DNA of 40,124 nucleotides, taken from assembly GCF_029233945.1 (NCBI RefSeq), contig NZ_JARGOQ010000029.1, positions 1 to 40,124 on the forward strand, in the 5' to 3' direction. The notes under the pieces were generated by a model, which was given only the letters and a program-made list of their open reading frames with translations, did no database searches and had not been told where the DNA came from. Below are positions 17,766 to 28,550 of the stretch, one piece after another. The stretch comes from Sneathiella sp. (lineage in GTDB: Bacteria; Pseudomonadota; Alphaproteobacteria; Sneathiellales; Sneathiellaceae). How positions within the stretch are numbered: position 1 is the first letter of the stretch; every line of letters starts with the position of its first letter. A program made the translations under genes and the position numbers.

Positions 17766-18764
17766 ATGACAACTCTACCCGAGACAATGACAGCCATTGA
17801 GATCAAGGAGTTTGGAGGACCGGACGGATTGGTGCCCGCGAGCCGCCCGGTGCCGTCTCCCGGTCATGATGAAGTGCTGATCAAGGTTGCCGCCGCCGGG
17901 GTGAACCGTCCCGATGTGCTGCAGCGTATGGGGGGCTATGCGCCGCCTCCAGGGGCTTCTGATATACCGGGCCTTGAAGTCTCCGGTACCGTTGTAGCGG
18001 TGGGTGCGGGTGTTACAAAATATAAAGTGGATGATCAACTCTGCGCGCTGGTGGCCGGCGGCGGCTATGCGGAATATTGCGTGGCACCGGAAGCGCAATG
18101 CCTGGATATCCCGGAAGGGTTTGATCTGGTGGAAGCTGCGGCTCTGCCGGAAACCTTCTTCACTGTCTGGACAAATGTCTTTGATCGCGGGCGGCTGACG
18201 GGCGGCGAGACTTTTCTGGTGCATGGCGGGGCAAGCGGAATTGGTACAACAGCGATCCAACTCGCCAAGGCGTTCGGCGCACGCGTGTTCACGACGGCAT
18301 CGACAGATGAGAAATGCCGTGCTGTGGAAAAGCTCGGTGCTGAGCGCGGGATCAACTATAAGACTGAGGATTTCGTCTCTGTCGTCAAGGAACTCACAGA
18401 CGGTAAGGGCGTTGATCTTATTCTGGATATGGTCGGCGGAGATTATATTCAGCGTAACATTTCTGCGCTTGCGGTGGAAGGACGTCTTGTCTATATCGCA
18501 TTTCTTGGCGGAGCGGAGGTCAAAGTCAATTTCGCCGCAATGATGTTAAAGCGGCTGACGATCACCGGATCAACCTTGCGCCCGCAGTCTGTTCAGGCAA
18601 AAGCCGAGATTGGGGAGCGGCTGAAAGCAAAAGTCTGGCCCCTGCTTTCCGCTGGTACCGTAAAGCCGGTAATGGATAGTACTTTCCCTTTAAGTGAGGC
18701 GGCGGCGGCCCATCATCGCATAGATGACTCCTCCCATATCGGGAAAATCGTTTTAAAGGTTTAG
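17766..18764 (+). CDS. NAD(P)H-quinone oxidoreductase, PIG3/zeta-crystallin type
   Basis: Zinc-free medium-chain dehydrogenase/reductase of 332 residues that reduces quinones or related electrophiles with NAD(P)H. N-terminal GroES-like domain with AAGVNRPDVLQRMGGYAPPPG (typical of the PIG3 group), GLEVSGTVVAVG, then the Rossmann motif HGGASGIGTTAIQLAK (about 153-168) and the C-terminal motif STLRPQSVQAKAEI. No structural-zinc Cys cluster is present. The ATG at 17766 has CTGGAG 6 bases upstream, so I reject the in-frame start at 17730. It is followed by trcR with an 87-base gap; no terminator is obvious between them. Confidence 0.9.
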   Translation: MTTLPETMTAIEIKEFGGPDGLVPASRPVPSPGHDEVLIKVAAAGVNRPDVLQRMGGYAPPPGASDIPGLEVSGTVVAVGAGVTKYKVDDQLCALVAGGGYAEYCVAPEAQCLDIPEGFDLVEAAALPETFFTVWTNVFDRGRLTGGETFLVHGGASGIGTTAIQLAKAFGARVFTTASTDEKCRAVEKLGAERGINYKTEDFVSVVKELTDGKGVDLILDMVGGDYIQRNISALAVEGRLVYIAFLGGAEVKVNFAAMMLKRLTITGSTLRPQSVQAKAEIGERLKAKVWPLLSAGTVKPVMDSTFPLSEAAAAHHRIDDSSHIGKIVLKV

Positions 18765-18854
18765 GTGTGGACTTTAGGGCTGTTTTTCGCCATATACATA
18801 CAAGAATTACATACAGGCCCGAATATTCAGTAATCGGACCGAAAAGGAGACTTT

Positions 18855-19625
18855 ATGGTAACGCCATTATTGCCAAAGGCGACGGCTGTTTGGCTCATTG
18901 ACAATACATCCTTGTCATTCAATCAGATTGCGGATTTTTGCGGTCTGCATTCCCTAGAGGTTCAGGGAATTGCCGATGGTGAGGTTGCTGTGGGTATTGT
19001 CGGACTGGACCCGATTTCCAACGGACAGCTCACGCAGGCAGAGATTGACCGATGCCAAGGGGACACGACGGCGCGCCTTGAGATTAGCGAGCCTGCAGGC
19101 GATGTACCGCAACCCCGCCGGCGGGGAGGGCGCTATACGCCTGTATCCCGTCGCGGTGATCGTCCGGATGCGATTTCCTGGTTGATTAAGTTTCACCCTG
19201 AACTGACCGATGCTCAGATTTCAAAGTTGGTCGGAACGACGAAGACGACAATCAATGCCGTTCGCGATCGGTCCCACTGGAATTCCCAGAATATCCGTCC
19301 GCGAGATCCGGTGAGCCTCGGCATTTGCACCCAGCTTGAACTGGATGAGGCCGTCAAGAAATCCGCTCATCGCCGCACGGATGAAGACCGTGGTAAATTG
19401 ATGGAAGAGGTCGCTGCGGCCGTTGCCGCAGAGGCTGCGGCTGTTCCGCTCACGCCGTATGAGTTGAAGAAGCAGCAGGTTCAGAAAGAAGAAGCCTATG
19501 ATCCGCGCGCGGAGGCTGAAGCGGTCTTCGGGAAAGCGGCCGAGAAGAAAAAGAACGATGATGGCAGCAAAGCAGATGCCGCCAAGAATTTTGCAGATCT
19601 ATTTAAATCATCCTCTAACGATTGA
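18855..19625 (+). CDS. trcR: TrcR-type (DUF1013) cell-cycle transcriptional regulator
   Basis: Protein of 256 residues. It is conserved across alphaproteobacteria and has two helix-turn-helix-like parts: about 10-45 (VWLIDNTSLSFNQIADFCGLHSLE) and about 110-150 (AISWLIKFHPELTDAQISKLVGTTKTTI). The C-terminal 75 residues are Ala/Glu/Lys-rich and probably disordered. DUF1013 proteins are now named TrcR and linked to cell-cycle transcription, associated with RNA polymerase. GGAGACTTT precedes the ATG, and a strong terminator follows. The alphaproteobacteria-specific distribution supports the taxonomic call. Confidence 0.85.
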   Translation: MVTPLLPKATAVWLIDNTSLSFNQIADFCGLHSLEVQGIADGEVAVGIVGLDPISNGQLTQAEIDRCQGDTTARLEISEPAGDVPQPRRRGGRYTPVSRRGDRPDAISWLIKFHPELTDAQISKLVGTTKTTINAVRDRSHWNSQNIRPRDPVSLGICTQLELDEAVKKSAHRRTDEDRGKLMEEVAAAVAAEAAAVPLTPYELKKQQVQKEEAYDPRAEAEAVFGKAAEKKKNDDGSKADAAKNFADLFKSSSND

Positions 19626-19647
19626 TTAACGGCCAGTGATAAAGATG

Positions 19648-19680
19648 ACCCGCGAAAATTTGATTTTTCGCGGGTTTTTT
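19648..19680 (+). terminator. Intrinsic terminator of trcR
   Basis: ACCCGCGAAAA pairs perfectly with TTTTCGCGGGT over a 5-base loop, followed by a T-run. Confidence 0.92.
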
Positions 19681-19789
19681 GATGTCGTTGGTTTGCTCTG
19701 CGGCGCTTTGTCCCGTCGGTAACTATTGACATCTTGGTCTGACAGTTGTTTTTCTAAAATCAAATAATACAAATTCCGGGAGGCAATCA

Positions 19790-21694
19790 ATGGCCAGCTA
19801 TGAAGAAGATTACGAGAGGTCTTTGCAGGATCCAGAAGCGTTCTGGGCGGCGGCTGCGCAGGAGATCAGCTGGAGCAAGCCCTGGGACCGTGTGCTGAAT
19901 GCGGACAATCCCCCCTTTTATCGCTGGTTCGAAGGGGCAGAGATGAATACCTGCTATAACTGTCTTGATCGACATGTTGAAGATGGGCGCGGGGATCAGG
20001 ACGCTCTTATATACGACAGCCCGATGACCGGGCAGGTCAAGAAATATACATATCGGGAGCTTACCGATACTGTCGCCCAATTTGCGGGCGCTTTGGCGGG
20101 ACTTGGCATCACAAAAGGCGACCGGGTGCTGATCTATATGCCGATGGTCCCGGAGACAGCCATTGCCATGCTGGCCTGCGCGAGGATAGGAGCCATTCAT
20201 TCCGTTGTTTTCGGCGGATTTGCGCCCAAGGAGCTGGCAACGCGCATAGATGATGCCAAGCCCGTTGCGATCATTGCCGCCTCTTGCGGGCTGGAGCCGA
20301 ACCGCACTATCGCATACAAGCCCCTGATTGACGAAGCCATTGAAATGTCCACCCATAAGCCGGCCAACTGCATTGTTCTGCAACGCCCGGAATGTGAAGC
20401 GGATTTGATTGCCGGGCGTGATCATGACTGGCGCGCGCTGGAAGCCGATGCAGAGCCGACGCCCTGCGTTCCCGTTGCCGCGACCGATCCCCTCTATATT
20501 CTCTACACGTCTGGTACGACAGGTGTGCCCAAGGGGGTAGTTCGCGATAATGGCGGGCATGCTGTCGCGCTTCGATGGTCCATGAAATATGTCTATGATA
20601 TCGACCCGGGAGAGGTTTTCTGGGCGGCGTCCGATGTCGGCTGGGTGGTTGGCCATTCCTATATCGTTTACGCGCCGCTCCTGCATGGATGCACGACAAT
20701 CCTGTTTGAGGGGAAACCTGTCGGGACGCCGGATGCAGGAACCTTCTGGCGGGTGATACAAGATCATAAGGTAAAGGCCCTTTTTACGGCGCCAACAGCG
20801 TTTCGTGCGATCCGGCAGCAGGATCCGGAAGGGAAACTCATTCCCAACTATGACCTCAGCAATTTCGTTACCTTGTTTCTGGCGGGAGAACGGGCCGATC
20901 CTGATACGATTAGCTGGGCGCAGGATCAGCTTAAAGTCCCCGTCATTGATCACTGGTGGCAGACGGAAACCGGATGGGCCATTGGCGCGAACTGCATGGG
21001 CTACGGCATGAAACCTGTGAAACTCGGCAGTCCGACATATCCGGTGCCGGGCTATGATATCCGGATTATCAAGGAGGAGGATGGCAAAACCGAAATGAAG
21101 CGCGGCGAAATCGGCGTAATCGCCGTGAAACTGCCGCTGCCGCCCGGATCATTGCCGACGCTTTGGCAGAATGACGAGGGATTTGTCCGGGCCTATATGG
21201 CGGACATTCCGGGCTACTATAAGACGGGAGATGCCGGATATGTCGATGAGGACGGATATCTTTTCATCATGGCGCGGACTGATGACATTATTAATGTTGC
21301 GGGGCATCGCCTCTCCACCGGCGGCATGGAAGAAGTTCTCGCCGGTCACCGGGATGTCGCCGAATGTGCCGTCATGGGGGTTCAGGATGGGCTGAAAGGG
21401 CAAATTCCGCTGGGCTTTGTCGTCCTGAATGCGGGCGTGAATCGCGCTGATGATGATATCCAGAAGGAACTCGTCGCCCTTGTGCGGGAGAAAATCGGTC
21501 CGGTTGCGGCCTTTAAACTCGCACTTGTTGTAAAAAGACTCCCCAAAACACGGTCAGGAAAAATTCTCCGTGGCGTTATGCGGAAAATTGCCGATGGGGA
21601 AGAGTATAAGGCGCCAGCGACGATTGATGATCCGGAAGTTCTGACAGAAATCACAGAGGCTCTGTCGAAGGCAGGGTATCCGGCTGGTAGTTAG
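19790..21694 (+). CDS. prpE: Propionyl-CoA synthetase PrpE
   Basis: It converts propionate, ATP and CoA to propionyl-CoA, feeding the methylcitrate or methylmalonyl route. The product has 634 residues. An acetyl-CoA-synthetase N-terminal domain (about 5-60, with NPPFYRWFEGAEMNTCYNCLDRHV) is followed by the A3 loop YTSGTTGVPKG (239-249), DVGWVVGHSYIVYAPLLHG, WWQTETGWAIG, and TGDAGYVDEDGYLFIMARTDDIINVAGHRLSTG. The catalytic, acetylatable Lys is K591 in PKTRSGK. SYIVYAPLLHG and CNCLDRHV-type stretches favour PrpE over Acs. GGGAGG lies 6 bases before the ATG. No prpB, prpC or prpD is nearby. Confidence 0.93.
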   Translation: MASYEEDYERSLQDPEAFWAAAAQEISWSKPWDRVLNADNPPFYRWFEGAEMNTCYNCLDRHVEDGRGDQDALIYDSPMTGQVKKYTYRELTDTVAQFAGALAGLGITKGDRVLIYMPMVPETAIAMLACARIGAIHSVVFGGFAPKELATRIDDAKPVAIIAASCGLEPNRTIAYKPLIDEAIEMSTHKPANCIVLQRPECEADLIAGRDHDWRALEADAEPTPCVPVAATDPLYILYTSGTTGVPKGVVRDNGGHAVALRWSMKYVYDIDPGEVFWAASDVGWVVGHSYIVYAPLLHGCTTILFEGKPVGTPDAGTFWRVIQDHKVKALFTAPTAFRAIRQQDPEGKLIPNYDLSNFVTLFLAGERADPDTISWAQDQLKVPVIDHWWQTETGWAIGANCMGYGMKPVKLGSPTYPVPGYDIRIIKEEDGKTEMKRGEIGVIAVKLPLPPGSLPTLWQNDEGFVRAYMADIPGYYKTGDAGYVDEDGYLFIMARTDDIINVAGHRLSTGGMEEVLAGHRDVAECAVMGVQDGLKGQIPLGFVVLNAGVNRADDDIQKELVALVREKIGPVAAFKLALVVKRLPKTRSGKILRGVMRKIADGEEYKAPATIDDPEVLTEITEALSKAGYPAGS

Positions 21695-21712
21695 CGGCGG
21701 GAATTGCGGCAA

Positions 21713-22195
21713 TTATTTTAGTCTGGCGTTTGCCAGAGCGGCAAGAATGGGCGCGGCATTGGGGTCCGCATCGTCCTTGATCCGCTTCGCTGCCACATAG
21801 GTCAACAAGTCCAGATGGATTCGGATGAGAGGCAGAGACAAAGACGAGGCTTTAAAATCACGGCTCGTCAACTCACATATGCCTTCGCCGATTGTTCCCA
21901 TGATCGGATAGCCGAACGATCCCCCCATACCCTTCAAGTCATGTCCCTGACGGAAGAGGAGTGTCTGCTCGGGTTCTCCGCCGTCACCTTTTTCAAGCTT
22001 GGTCAAGGATGTCTCGATCGTTTTAATCACGGCAGGGATACCTGCAAGAAATTCCTCGGTGAGCCCGGCCATTTTCTTGGCCATGCGTTGTTCCATTTCC
22101 TTGAGCGATATTCCGCCCGAAGTGCCAACCTTATTCTTTAAAGTGGTCTTAGGATGGTGGATTTCATATCCCTCCATCTTGACAATTTTGGTCAT
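21713..22195 (-). CDS. Single-domain Hpt phosphotransfer protein
   Basis: Protein of 160 residues. The Hpt helix motif is RQGHDLKGMGGSFGYPIMG, with the phospho-accepting His at about residue 85 in GHDLKG. About 50 N-terminal residues (MTKIVKMEGYEIHHPKTTLKNKV) are of unknown role. It should relay phosphate between a hybrid sensor kinase and a response regulator; the receiver gene 54 bases upstream on the same strand is the obvious partner. I prefer the ATG at 22195 with AAAGG upstream over the TTG at 22201. No histidine kinase is encoded in the window. Confidence 0.82.
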   Translation of the reverse strand: MTKIVKMEGYEIHHPKTTLKNKVGTSGGISLKEMEQRMAKKMAGLTEEFLAGIPAVIKTIETSLTKLEKGDGGEPEQTLLFRQGHDLKGMGGSFGYPIMGTIGEGICELTSRDFKASSLSLPLIRIHLDLLTYVAAKRIKDDADPNAAPILAALANARLK

Positions 22196-22249
22196 AGCCA
22201 ACCTTTCAGTGTGGAAAGTTTAAAAGCCGGGAATGTAGACTGTGTCATG

Positions 22250-22735
22250 TCATTGCCGCCTTTCCATGCCCTCATAGCCGCGCATAGCCCGCCGACGGTC
22301 GGGGCCAATGTATTCGGATGCCTTGATAAACGCGCGAGGATTTTCGACCATCCAGACCAACCGATCATGAAGCGAGCCGACCGACACAGGTTTAGAGAGA
22401 AATTCGGTTGCGCCTGCATCGCGCGCTTCGATGACATTCTCCATCTTAGTTTGGCCCGATAATACCAGGATCGGCATATAGCGATCGACCCCTTGTTCAC
22501 TTGCTCGGATGCGCCGTATCAAATCCAGGCCGTTTTCCGGGTTTAAGGAAAGATCTGTTATAACAATGTCTGGTGGATCCTCCAACATCTCCTTGAAGCA
22601 GCTTTTTGCATCATAGCATCCCCTTGAGCTAACAATGTTCATCGCCAGCAAGATACTTTTCATGAGCAAATGCATATTTTTATTGTCATCGACAAAGATA
22701 ATATTGAGATTTCTGAAATTGTAGTAATTTGCCAT
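22250..22735 (-). CDS. CheY-like response regulator (stand-alone receiver)
   Basis: Protein of 161 residues with one receiver domain (about 10-125). Acidic pocket D16/D17, phospho-acceptor D61 (IVITDLSLN), the Ser of the switch in LVLSGQT (93) and K115 in FLSKPVS are all present. The last 25 residues form a basic tail with GPDRRR, a pattern seen in alphaproteobacterial receiver proteins. No DNA-binding output domain is present. It is paired with the downstream Hpt gene; together they make an incomplete phosphorelay lacking its kinase in this window. Confidence 0.88.
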   Translation of the reverse strand: MANYYNFRNLNIIFVDDNKNMHLLMKSILLAMNIVSSRGCYDAKSCFKEMLEDPPDIVITDLSLNPENGLDLIRRIRASEQGVDRYMPILVLSGQTKMENVIEARDAGATEFLSKPVSVGSLHDRLVWMVENPRAFIKASEYIGPDRRRAMRGYEGMERRQ

Positions 22736-22899
22736 GAGTTTAACTTAAGGTCATTTTCCGTCTCAATATGAGGTTCATTCGCAACTCTAAACAAAATTTC
22801 CTAATTTTTGATAGAGTTCAGCATTAAACAATTGCAAGGCTTTGAAAGCAACCCATTGCTGTATTCTTAATATGGAGAATATCTAAAAAGGAGGTGAAA

Positions 22900-23286
22900 A
22901 TGCCAAAAGCCATAGATATCGATGCTGTCCTAAGTACATTGACGCCGCTTCACAACCGCGGTCTCGATACATCGGAAGAAGAAGCCAGTGCAGCATTTGC
23001 CACGCTCGAAACATTTAACAATGGGGCTGTTTTTACGGGGAGTTTTGATGGAACCAGCCCATGGGAGCGACATCGTGGCGGAGATGAACTCGTTCACATT
23101 CTGAAAGGGGAGGCGTGCCTGACAATCCTGTCGGAAAATTCAGAGGGCAGATTTAACCTGAAAGCAGGGATGATGACAGTGGTACCAAAGGGCTGCTGGC
23201 ATCGATTTCACGCGCCGGACGGGGTCACGGTTTTAACAGCGACGCCGCAGCCGACGGATCATTCCACAGCGGAAGATCCGCGCTGA
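22900..23286 (+). CDS. Cupin-domain protein
   Basis: Single cupin barrel of about 128 residues. Motif 1 appears as ERHRGGDELVHILKGEACLTI (candidate metal ligands His, Glu and His) and motif 2 as VPKGCWHRFHAPDGVTVLTA (His). Small cupins of this kind may bind a metal and act as isomerases, dioxygenases or sensors; the substrate cannot be told. The ATG at 22900 has a near-perfect Shine-Dalgarno, AAGGAGGTG; an in-frame GTG at 22894 lies inside that site and is rejected. It is convergent with greA. Confidence 0.82.
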   Translation: MPKAIDIDAVLSTLTPLHNRGLDTSEEEASAAFATLETFNNGAVFTGSFDGTSPWERHRGGDELVHILKGEACLTILSENSEGRFNLKAGMMTVVPKGCWHRFHAPDGVTVLTATPQPTDHSTAEDPR

Positions 23287-23302
23287 TTCTGGTTGATACC
23301 GG

Positions 23303-23336
23303 GAGAAAATGCCCCATGGCGCGATGCGCCACAGGG
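23303..23336 (-). terminator. Probable terminator of the carAB-greA operon
   Basis: CCC..TGGCGC-ATC-GCGCCA..GGG hairpin (minus strand) followed by CATTTTCT, about 20 bases after the greA stop. Confidence 0.5.
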
Positions 23337-23357
23337 TTAGACTGATGGGAAGGCTAA

Positions 23358-23834
23358 CTAGCCGACGTAGTTGACTTCGATGACTTCATACGCCTTGGAA
23401 CCGCCGGGGGTCATTACCTCAATGCTGTCGCCCTGTTCCTTGCCGATAAGGGCGCGGGCAAGCGGCGCCGTAATGGAAAGGCGGCCTTCTTCGATATTAC
23501 TTTCGTCTTCACCAACGATCTGATAGCTCGTTTCTTCGTCCGTGTCTTCATCGGCCAGCAAAATCGTCGCGCCGAACTTGATCTGGCGCCCGGAAATGGA
23601 GGCAACATCAATGACTTCCGCGCGGCCAAGTTTATCGGCAAGCTCGGCGATGCGACCTTCAATAAGAGATTGCTGCTCTTTTGCGGCATGATACTCTGCG
23701 TTTTCGGACAAATCCCCATGCTCGCGCGCGGTCGCAATTGCCTGAATAACCGCCGGACGTGCCGTCGATTTCAGTTCTTTTAACTCTTTTTCGAGCCGAG
23801 CGTATCCCGCCGCAGTTATTGGTAGTCTTTCCAT
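23358..23834 (-). CDS. greA: Transcription elongation factor GreA
   Basis: It stimulates cleavage of the nascent RNA in backtracked RNA polymerase. With the ATG at 23834 the length is 158 residues, exactly the usual GreA size; a TTG at 23846 would add four residues. The N-terminal coiled coil (about 1-75) carries the tip acidic residues in [19 protein letters not shown], and the C-terminal FKBP-like domain contains [15 protein letters not shown] and [17 protein letters not shown]. It lies 76 bases downstream of carB in the same orientation, a conserved alphaproteobacterial arrangement. Confidence 0.96.
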   Translation of the reverse strand: MERLPITAAGYARLEKELKELKSTARPAVIQAIATAREHGDLSENAEYHAAKEQQSLIEGRIAELADKLGRAEVIDVASISGRQIKFGATILLADEDTDEETSYQIVGEDESNIEEGRLSITAPLARALIGKEQGDSIEVMTPGGSKAYEVIEVNYVG

Positions 23835-23910
23835 CTGAAATCTCAATTACGTAGTTTGCCAACCGCAAAAGCTGCCTTGACTAAAGTTTCATACCAAGCT
23901 TGTCAAGGAA

Positions 23911-26900
23911 TTAAGAATAGGATTGAAGGGATTTAACTTCAAGGGTCCCTGTTATAATTTTCTCAATTGCCTGAACCGTTGCGTTAGCACCGGCAACTGT
24001 TGTTGAATATGGTGTTTTCATAACAAGGGCCGTATGGCGGATATCATAGCTGTCGCGGAGAGCTTGCGCGCCCTCCGTCGTGTTGAAGACCAATGCAATA
24101 TCGCCATTCTTCATGGTATCAACGATATTTGGCCGCCCCTCCATAACCTTGTTCACGCGCGCGACCTCAAGGCCGTGGTCACTGAAATATTTAGCGGTCC
24201 CTCCGGTGGAGACGATCTTGAACCCGAGCGCGATGAGCTTGGCGACGGCATTTTTAATCGGCTCCTTGTCCAGATCCTTGACCGACACGAAAACGGTGCC
24301 TTCGGTCGGGAGTTTGACCCCCGCCGCAATCTGGGATTTCAGGAATGCGGCACCGAAATCCGTGTCGATGCCCATAACCTCACCCGTGGAGCGCATTTCC
24401 GGCCCCAGCACCACATCGACGCCCGGAAAGCGTGAGAAGGGGAAGACGGCTTCCTTGACCGTGACATGATTAAGCGTGCGATACTCAAGATTGAAGCTGT
24501 TAAGGCATTCGCCCGCCATGACGCGCGCGGCAATCTTGGCGATGGGGTAATTGATGCTCTTGGCGACGAAGGGGACAGTGCGGCTTGCCCGCGGATTGAC
24601 TTCCAGAATATAGATGACGCCATCTTTGATGGCGAATTGCACATTCATCAATCCGACGACATTGAGCGCGAGGGCCATCGCCTCGGTTTGCCGTTTGATT
24701 TCCTCGATAAGCTCGTCTGAAAGTGTATGCGGCGGCAGCGCGCAGGCGCTATCACCCGAATGAATGCCCGCTTCCTCGATATGTTCCATAATGCCCGCAA
24801 CGAAGACGGTCTTCCCGTCGCTCAGGCAATCGACATCGACTTCGATCGCATTCTGAAGATACCCGTCGACCAGAACCGGGTTTTCGCCGGAAACAATTAC
24901 TGCTTCGCGCATGTAGCGATCGAGCGATTCACCGTCCCGAACAATTTCCATTCCACGCCCGCCAAGAACGTAGGACGGTCGGACAACAACCGGATATCCA
25001 ATTCTTTCCGCGATGTCGAAAGCTTCTGGCACTGACCGGGCAATACCATTCTCAGGCTGTTTAAGATCAAGCTTGTGAAGAAGTTGCTGAAACCTCTCGC
25101 GGTCTTCCGCGAGGTCAATCGCATCTGGAGATGTGCCAAGGATGGGTACGCCTGCCGCCTCCAGCCCTGCCGCAAGCTTGAGCGGGGTCTGTCCGCCGAA
25201 CTGAACGATCACGCCGTGAAGCGTGCCGTTCGACTGTTCCTTGCGGATGATTGCGAGAGTATCTTCAACAGTCAGAGGCTCAAAATAGAGCCGGTCAGAG
25301 GTGTCATAATCGGTGGACACAGTCTCCGGGTTGCAATTGACCATGATGGTCTCATATCCCGCCTCTGAAAGGGCATAGGCGGCATGAACGCAGCAGTAGT
25401 CAAACTCAATCCCCTGACCAATCCGGTTTGGTCCGCCGCCCAGAATAACGATTTTCTTTGCGTCGGTCGGTTCCGCCTCGCAGACGGCGTCGTCCCACTC
25501 ATTGCCTTCATATGTCGAATACATATAGGGTGTTTGGGAGGGAAATTCCCCGGCGCAGGTGTCGATACGTTTGTAGACCGGTTCAATCCCGAATTTTTTC
25601 CGTGCCGCAAATACATGCGCCTCTCGCGTCCCGGCAAGTTCGGCAAGCCGGTGATCACTGAACCCCATGGATTTTAGTTTGAGAAGACCGCCCTTGGTTG
25701 TGGGAATCCCATTTTCCTTTACCGCGTTTTCCATCTCGACGATGGATTGGATTTGAGCAAGGAACCAGGGTTCATACTTGCTGGCAGCCCGGACTTCCTC
25801 AAGCGTCAGCCCTTCGCGGAAGGCTTGCGCGATATTCAGGATGCGTTCCGGCGTAGGTTGGGCAAGAATGGCCTGAATTCTTTGCTTATCCGCCTTTCTT
25901 TCGCCGGGGCCCGCAAAATTTTGCTCATTGAGACCGGTGAGGCCGGTTTCCAGCGACCGCAAGGCCTTTTGCAGGCTCTCGGCGAATGTCCGGCCGATCG
26001 CCATCGCTTCGCCGACGGATTTCATCGCGGTCCCGAGTTTTGCCTCGGTGCCGGTAAACTTCTCGAAGGTGAAGCGTGGAATCTTGGTAACCACATAGTC
26101 GATTGTTGGCTCGAACGAGGCCGGAGTGACACCTGTGATATCGTTATCAAGTTCATCAAGCGTATAACCGACAGCGAGCTTGGCGGCGATTTTTGCAATC
26201 GGAAACCCAGTCGCCTTGGAGGCCAGCGCGCTTGAGCGTGAAACACGCGGGTTCATCTCGATAATAATCAGACGGCCGTTCTCCGGATTGACGGCAAACT
26301 GCACGTTGGAGCCGCCGGTCTCCACCCCGATTTCCCGCAATACGGCAATCGAGGCATTGCGCATAATCTGGAATTCTTTATCGGTGAGGGTCAGCGCCGG
26401 GGCGACCGTGATGGAATCTCCCGTATGGACGCCCATCGGGTCGACATTTTCGATGGAGCAGATGATGATGCAGTTATCCGCCTTGTCGCGGACAACCTCC
26501 ATCTCATATTCCTTCCAGCCGACGATACTCTCTTCCACCAGTACTTCCGTGGTGGGGGAGGCATCAAGGCCGCCGGTGACAATCTCTTCGAACTCTTCGC
26601 GGTTATAGGCGATGCCGCCGCCCGTTCCGCCCATCGTAAAGGAGGGTCGGATAATGCAGGGGAGATTTACTTCCTCCAGCACTTTCCAGGCTTCCTCGAG
26701 TGTGTGGGCGACGGCGCTTAATGGCATATCGAGGCCGATTTTCAGCATCGCAGTGCGGAACTGGTCGCGGTCCTCCGCTTTTGCAATGGCCTCCCTGTTG
26801 GCGCCGATCAGCTGTACGCCGTATCTTTCCAGTGCGCCGCTTTCCGCAAGCGCAAGAGCGGTATTGAGCGCAGTCTGCCCCCCCATCGTCGGGAGGATGG

Positions 26901-27153
26901 CATCAGGCCGTTCTTTTTCGATGATTTTCTCAACGATTTCCGGCGTGATGGGTTCGACATAGGTGGCGTCGGCTAGGCCCGGATCGGTCATGATCGTCGC
27001 CGGGTTGGAGTTCACGAGGATGACGCGGTAGCCTTCTTCCTTCAGGGCTTTACAGGCCTGAGTGCCGGAATAGTCAAACTCGCAGGCCTGGCCGATAATA
27101 ATGGGCCCGGCGCCGATGATCATGATGGATTGAATATCGGTACGTTTAGGCAT
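23911..27153 (-). CDS. carB: Carbamoyl-phosphate synthase large subunit
   Basis: It makes carbamoyl phosphate from bicarbonate, ammonia (delivered by CarA) and two ATP, for pyrimidine and arginine synthesis. The product is 1080 residues, full length. Two homologous ATP-grasp halves are visible: first half with [15 protein letters not shown] and [18 protein letters not shown], second half with [20 protein letters not shown] and [16 protein letters not shown]. The C-terminal MGS-like allosteric domain (about 940-1070) has [11 protein letters not shown] and STGGTAKYF. The start overlaps the carA stop region by 8 bases, implying translational coupling. Confidence 0.98.
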   Translation of the reverse strand: MPKRTDIQSIMIIGAGPIIIGQACEFDYSGTQACKALKEEGYRVILVNSNPATIMTDPGLADATYVEPITPEIVEKIIEKERPDAILPTMGGQTALNTALALAESGALERYGVQLIGANREAIAKAEDRDQFRTAMLKIGLDMPLSAVAHTLEEAWKVLEEVNLPCIIRPSFTMGGTGGGIAYNREEFEEIVTGGLDASPTTEVLVEESIVGWKEYEMEVVRDKADNCIIICSIENVDPMGVHTGDSITVAPALTLTDKEFQIMRNASIAVLREIGVETGGSNVQFAVNPENGRLIIIEMNPRVSRSSALASKATGFPIAKIAAKLAVGYTLDELDNDITGVTPASFEPTIDYVVTKIPRFTFEKFTGTEAKLGTAMKSVGEAMAIGRTFAESLQKALRSLETGLTGLNEQNFAGPGERKADKQRIQAILAQPTPERILNIAQAFREGLTLEEVRAASKYEPWFLAQIQSIVEMENAVKENGIPTTKGGLLKLKSMGFSDHRLAELAGTREAHVFAARKKFGIEPVYKRIDTCAGEFPSQTPYMYSTYEGNEWDDAVCEAEPTDAKKIVILGGGPNRIGQGIEFDYCCVHAAYALSEAGYETIMVNCNPETVSTDYDTSDRLYFEPLTVEDTLAIIRKEQSNGTLHGVIVQFGGQTPLKLAAGLEAAGVPILGTSPDAIDLAEDRERFQQLLHKLDLKQPENGIARSVPEAFDIAERIGYPVVVRPSYVLGGRGMEIVRDGESLDRYMREAVIVSGENPVLVDGYLQNAIEVDVDCLSDGKTVFVAGIMEHIEEAGIHSGDSACALPPHTLSDELIEEIKRQTEAMALALNVVGLMNVQFAIKDGVIYILEVNPRASRTVPFVAKSINYPIAKIAARVMAGECLNSFNLEYRTLNHVTVKEAVFPFSRFPGVDVVLGPEMRSTGEVMGIDTDFGAAFLKSQIAAGVKLPTEGTVFVSVKDLDKEPIKNAVAKLIALGFKIVSTGGTAKYFSDHGLEVARVNKVMEGRPNIVDTMKNGDIALVFNTTEGAQALRDSYDIRHTALVMKTPYSTTVAGANATVQAIEKIITGTLEVKSLQSYS

Positions 27154-28330
27154 TTTTTCTATCGACCAGATCTATAAACCGTTTGAAAAGATATTGGCTG
27201 TCATGCGGGCCAGGGCTCGCTTCCGGATGGTATTGCACCGAGAAAACCGGCTTGCCATCGATCTCAAGTCCTTCAACCACACCGTCGAACAGGGATTTGT
27301 GGGTTTCTGTCACCCCATCGGGCAGGCTGTCGCGCTTGACGACGAAACCGTGATTTTGCGATGTGATCTCCACTTTACCGGTGATCAGGTCCTTTACCGG
27401 CTGATTGGCGCCGCGGTGACCCTGATGCATTTTCATTGTCTCCGCGCCGAGCGCGATGGCCAGCATCTGGTGGCCGAGGCAGATGCCGAAAGTGGGGACG
27501 CCGCTATCGACACATTCCCGGATTACCGGGACAGCATATTTACCGGTTGCGGCGGGGTCGCCGGGGCCGTTCGCCAGGAAAATCCCGTCAGGCTTGAGTG
27601 CCATGATGTCGTCATAGGTCGCAGTAGCCGGCACCACCGTGATGCGGCAGCCAAGCTCTGCCAGGCAGCGAAGGATATTGCGCTTCACTCCGTAATCGAC
27701 AGCGACGATATGGCGATCGGGCGTTTCCTGCGCACCGTAACCGCTTTGGATGCGCCAGTTTGTCTCCGCCCACTCATAGGGTTCTTTGCAGGAGACTTCC
27801 TTCGCAAGGTCCAAGCCTTCCAGGCCCGGCCAGCTCGCGGCCTTTTCCTGAAGAGCGGCGATATCAAATTTGCCATCCTTGCGATGGGCGATCACGCCGT
27901 TGGGCGCCCCGGATTTCCGGATAAAATGGGTGAGGCGGCGCGTATCAACGCCGGAAATGCCGACAAGCTTGCGGGTTTTCAGCCACTCATCAAGGGACCC
28001 GACCGCGCGCCAGTTGGCTGGGTCTGTGATATCGGCGCGGATAATCAATCCATTCGCAGCAATACCGGAAGTCTCTATATCCTCATCATTGAAGCCGACA
28101 TTACCGATATGGGGAAAGGTGAAAGTGATGAGCTGTCCGGCAAAGGAGGGATCCGTCAGGCTTTCCTGATAGCCCGTCATCGATGTATTGAAACAAACCT
28201 CTCCGACGGTTTCGCCCTCGGCTCCGATGCCGAAGCCGTGAAATGCGGTGCCATCGCCCAGCACAAGGACTGCTGTCGCCGTCCGTTCACTGTTCAGGTC
28301 GACTGCGCCTCCGTTGTTTTCATAAGACAT
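27146..28330 (-). CDS. carA: Carbamoyl-phosphate synthase small (glutaminase) subunit
   Basis: It hydrolyses glutamine and channels ammonia to CarB. The product has 394 residues. The N-terminal CPSase small-chain domain (about 16-150, with [14 protein letters not shown]) is followed by a class I amidotransferase with nucleophile C284 in FGICLGHQ and the triad H368 and E370 in QYHPEASPG. It is the first gene of carA-carB-greA and diverges from yqeY over 220 bases of AT-rich sequence; no obvious pyrimidine attenuator was seen there. Confidence 0.98.
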   Translation of the reverse strand: MSYENNGGAVDLNSERTATAVLVLGDGTAFHGFGIGAEGETVGEVCFNTSMTGYQESLTDPSFAGQLITFTFPHIGNVGFNDEDIETSGIAANGLIIRADITDPANWRAVGSLDEWLKTRKLVGISGVDTRRLTHFIRKSGAPNGVIAHRKDGKFDIAALQEKAASWPGLEGLDLAKEVSCKEPYEWAETNWRIQSGYGAQETPDRHIVAVDYGVKRNILRCLAELGCRITVVPATATYDDIMALKPDGIFLANGPGDPAATGKYAVPVIRECVDSGVPTFGICLGHQMLAIALGAETMKMHQGHRGANQPVKDLITGKVEITSQNHGFVVKRDSLPDGVTETHKSLFDGVVEGLEIDGKPVFSVQYHPEASPGPHDSQYLFKRFIDLVDRKNA

Positions 28331-28550
28331 GATAATAGGGACCCTCTTGCGGTAGTTCCGCTGAGCCGAAATTTTTCTGGCCTGATAGCTGAATATTGCG
28401 CAGCAACATAAGCAGTTTGATGATGCGCGTCAAGTTTTTCGGCGCAAAAATAAGTGTTTAAAATCAATGTCTTAGCAATAATATTTGGTTTGCCATAAAC
28501 AGCTGTTTCCGTTAGTATGGCGGCTTTCTTCACTATAGATTCGGATATTA

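Noticed and set aside
19787-20953. 388-codon frame antisense to prpE
   Set aside because: Composition is that of a frame shadow and prpE is unambiguous.
27194-28411. 405-codon frame antisense to carA
   Set aside because: carA is certain by motif and length; the shadow protein has no recognisable domain.
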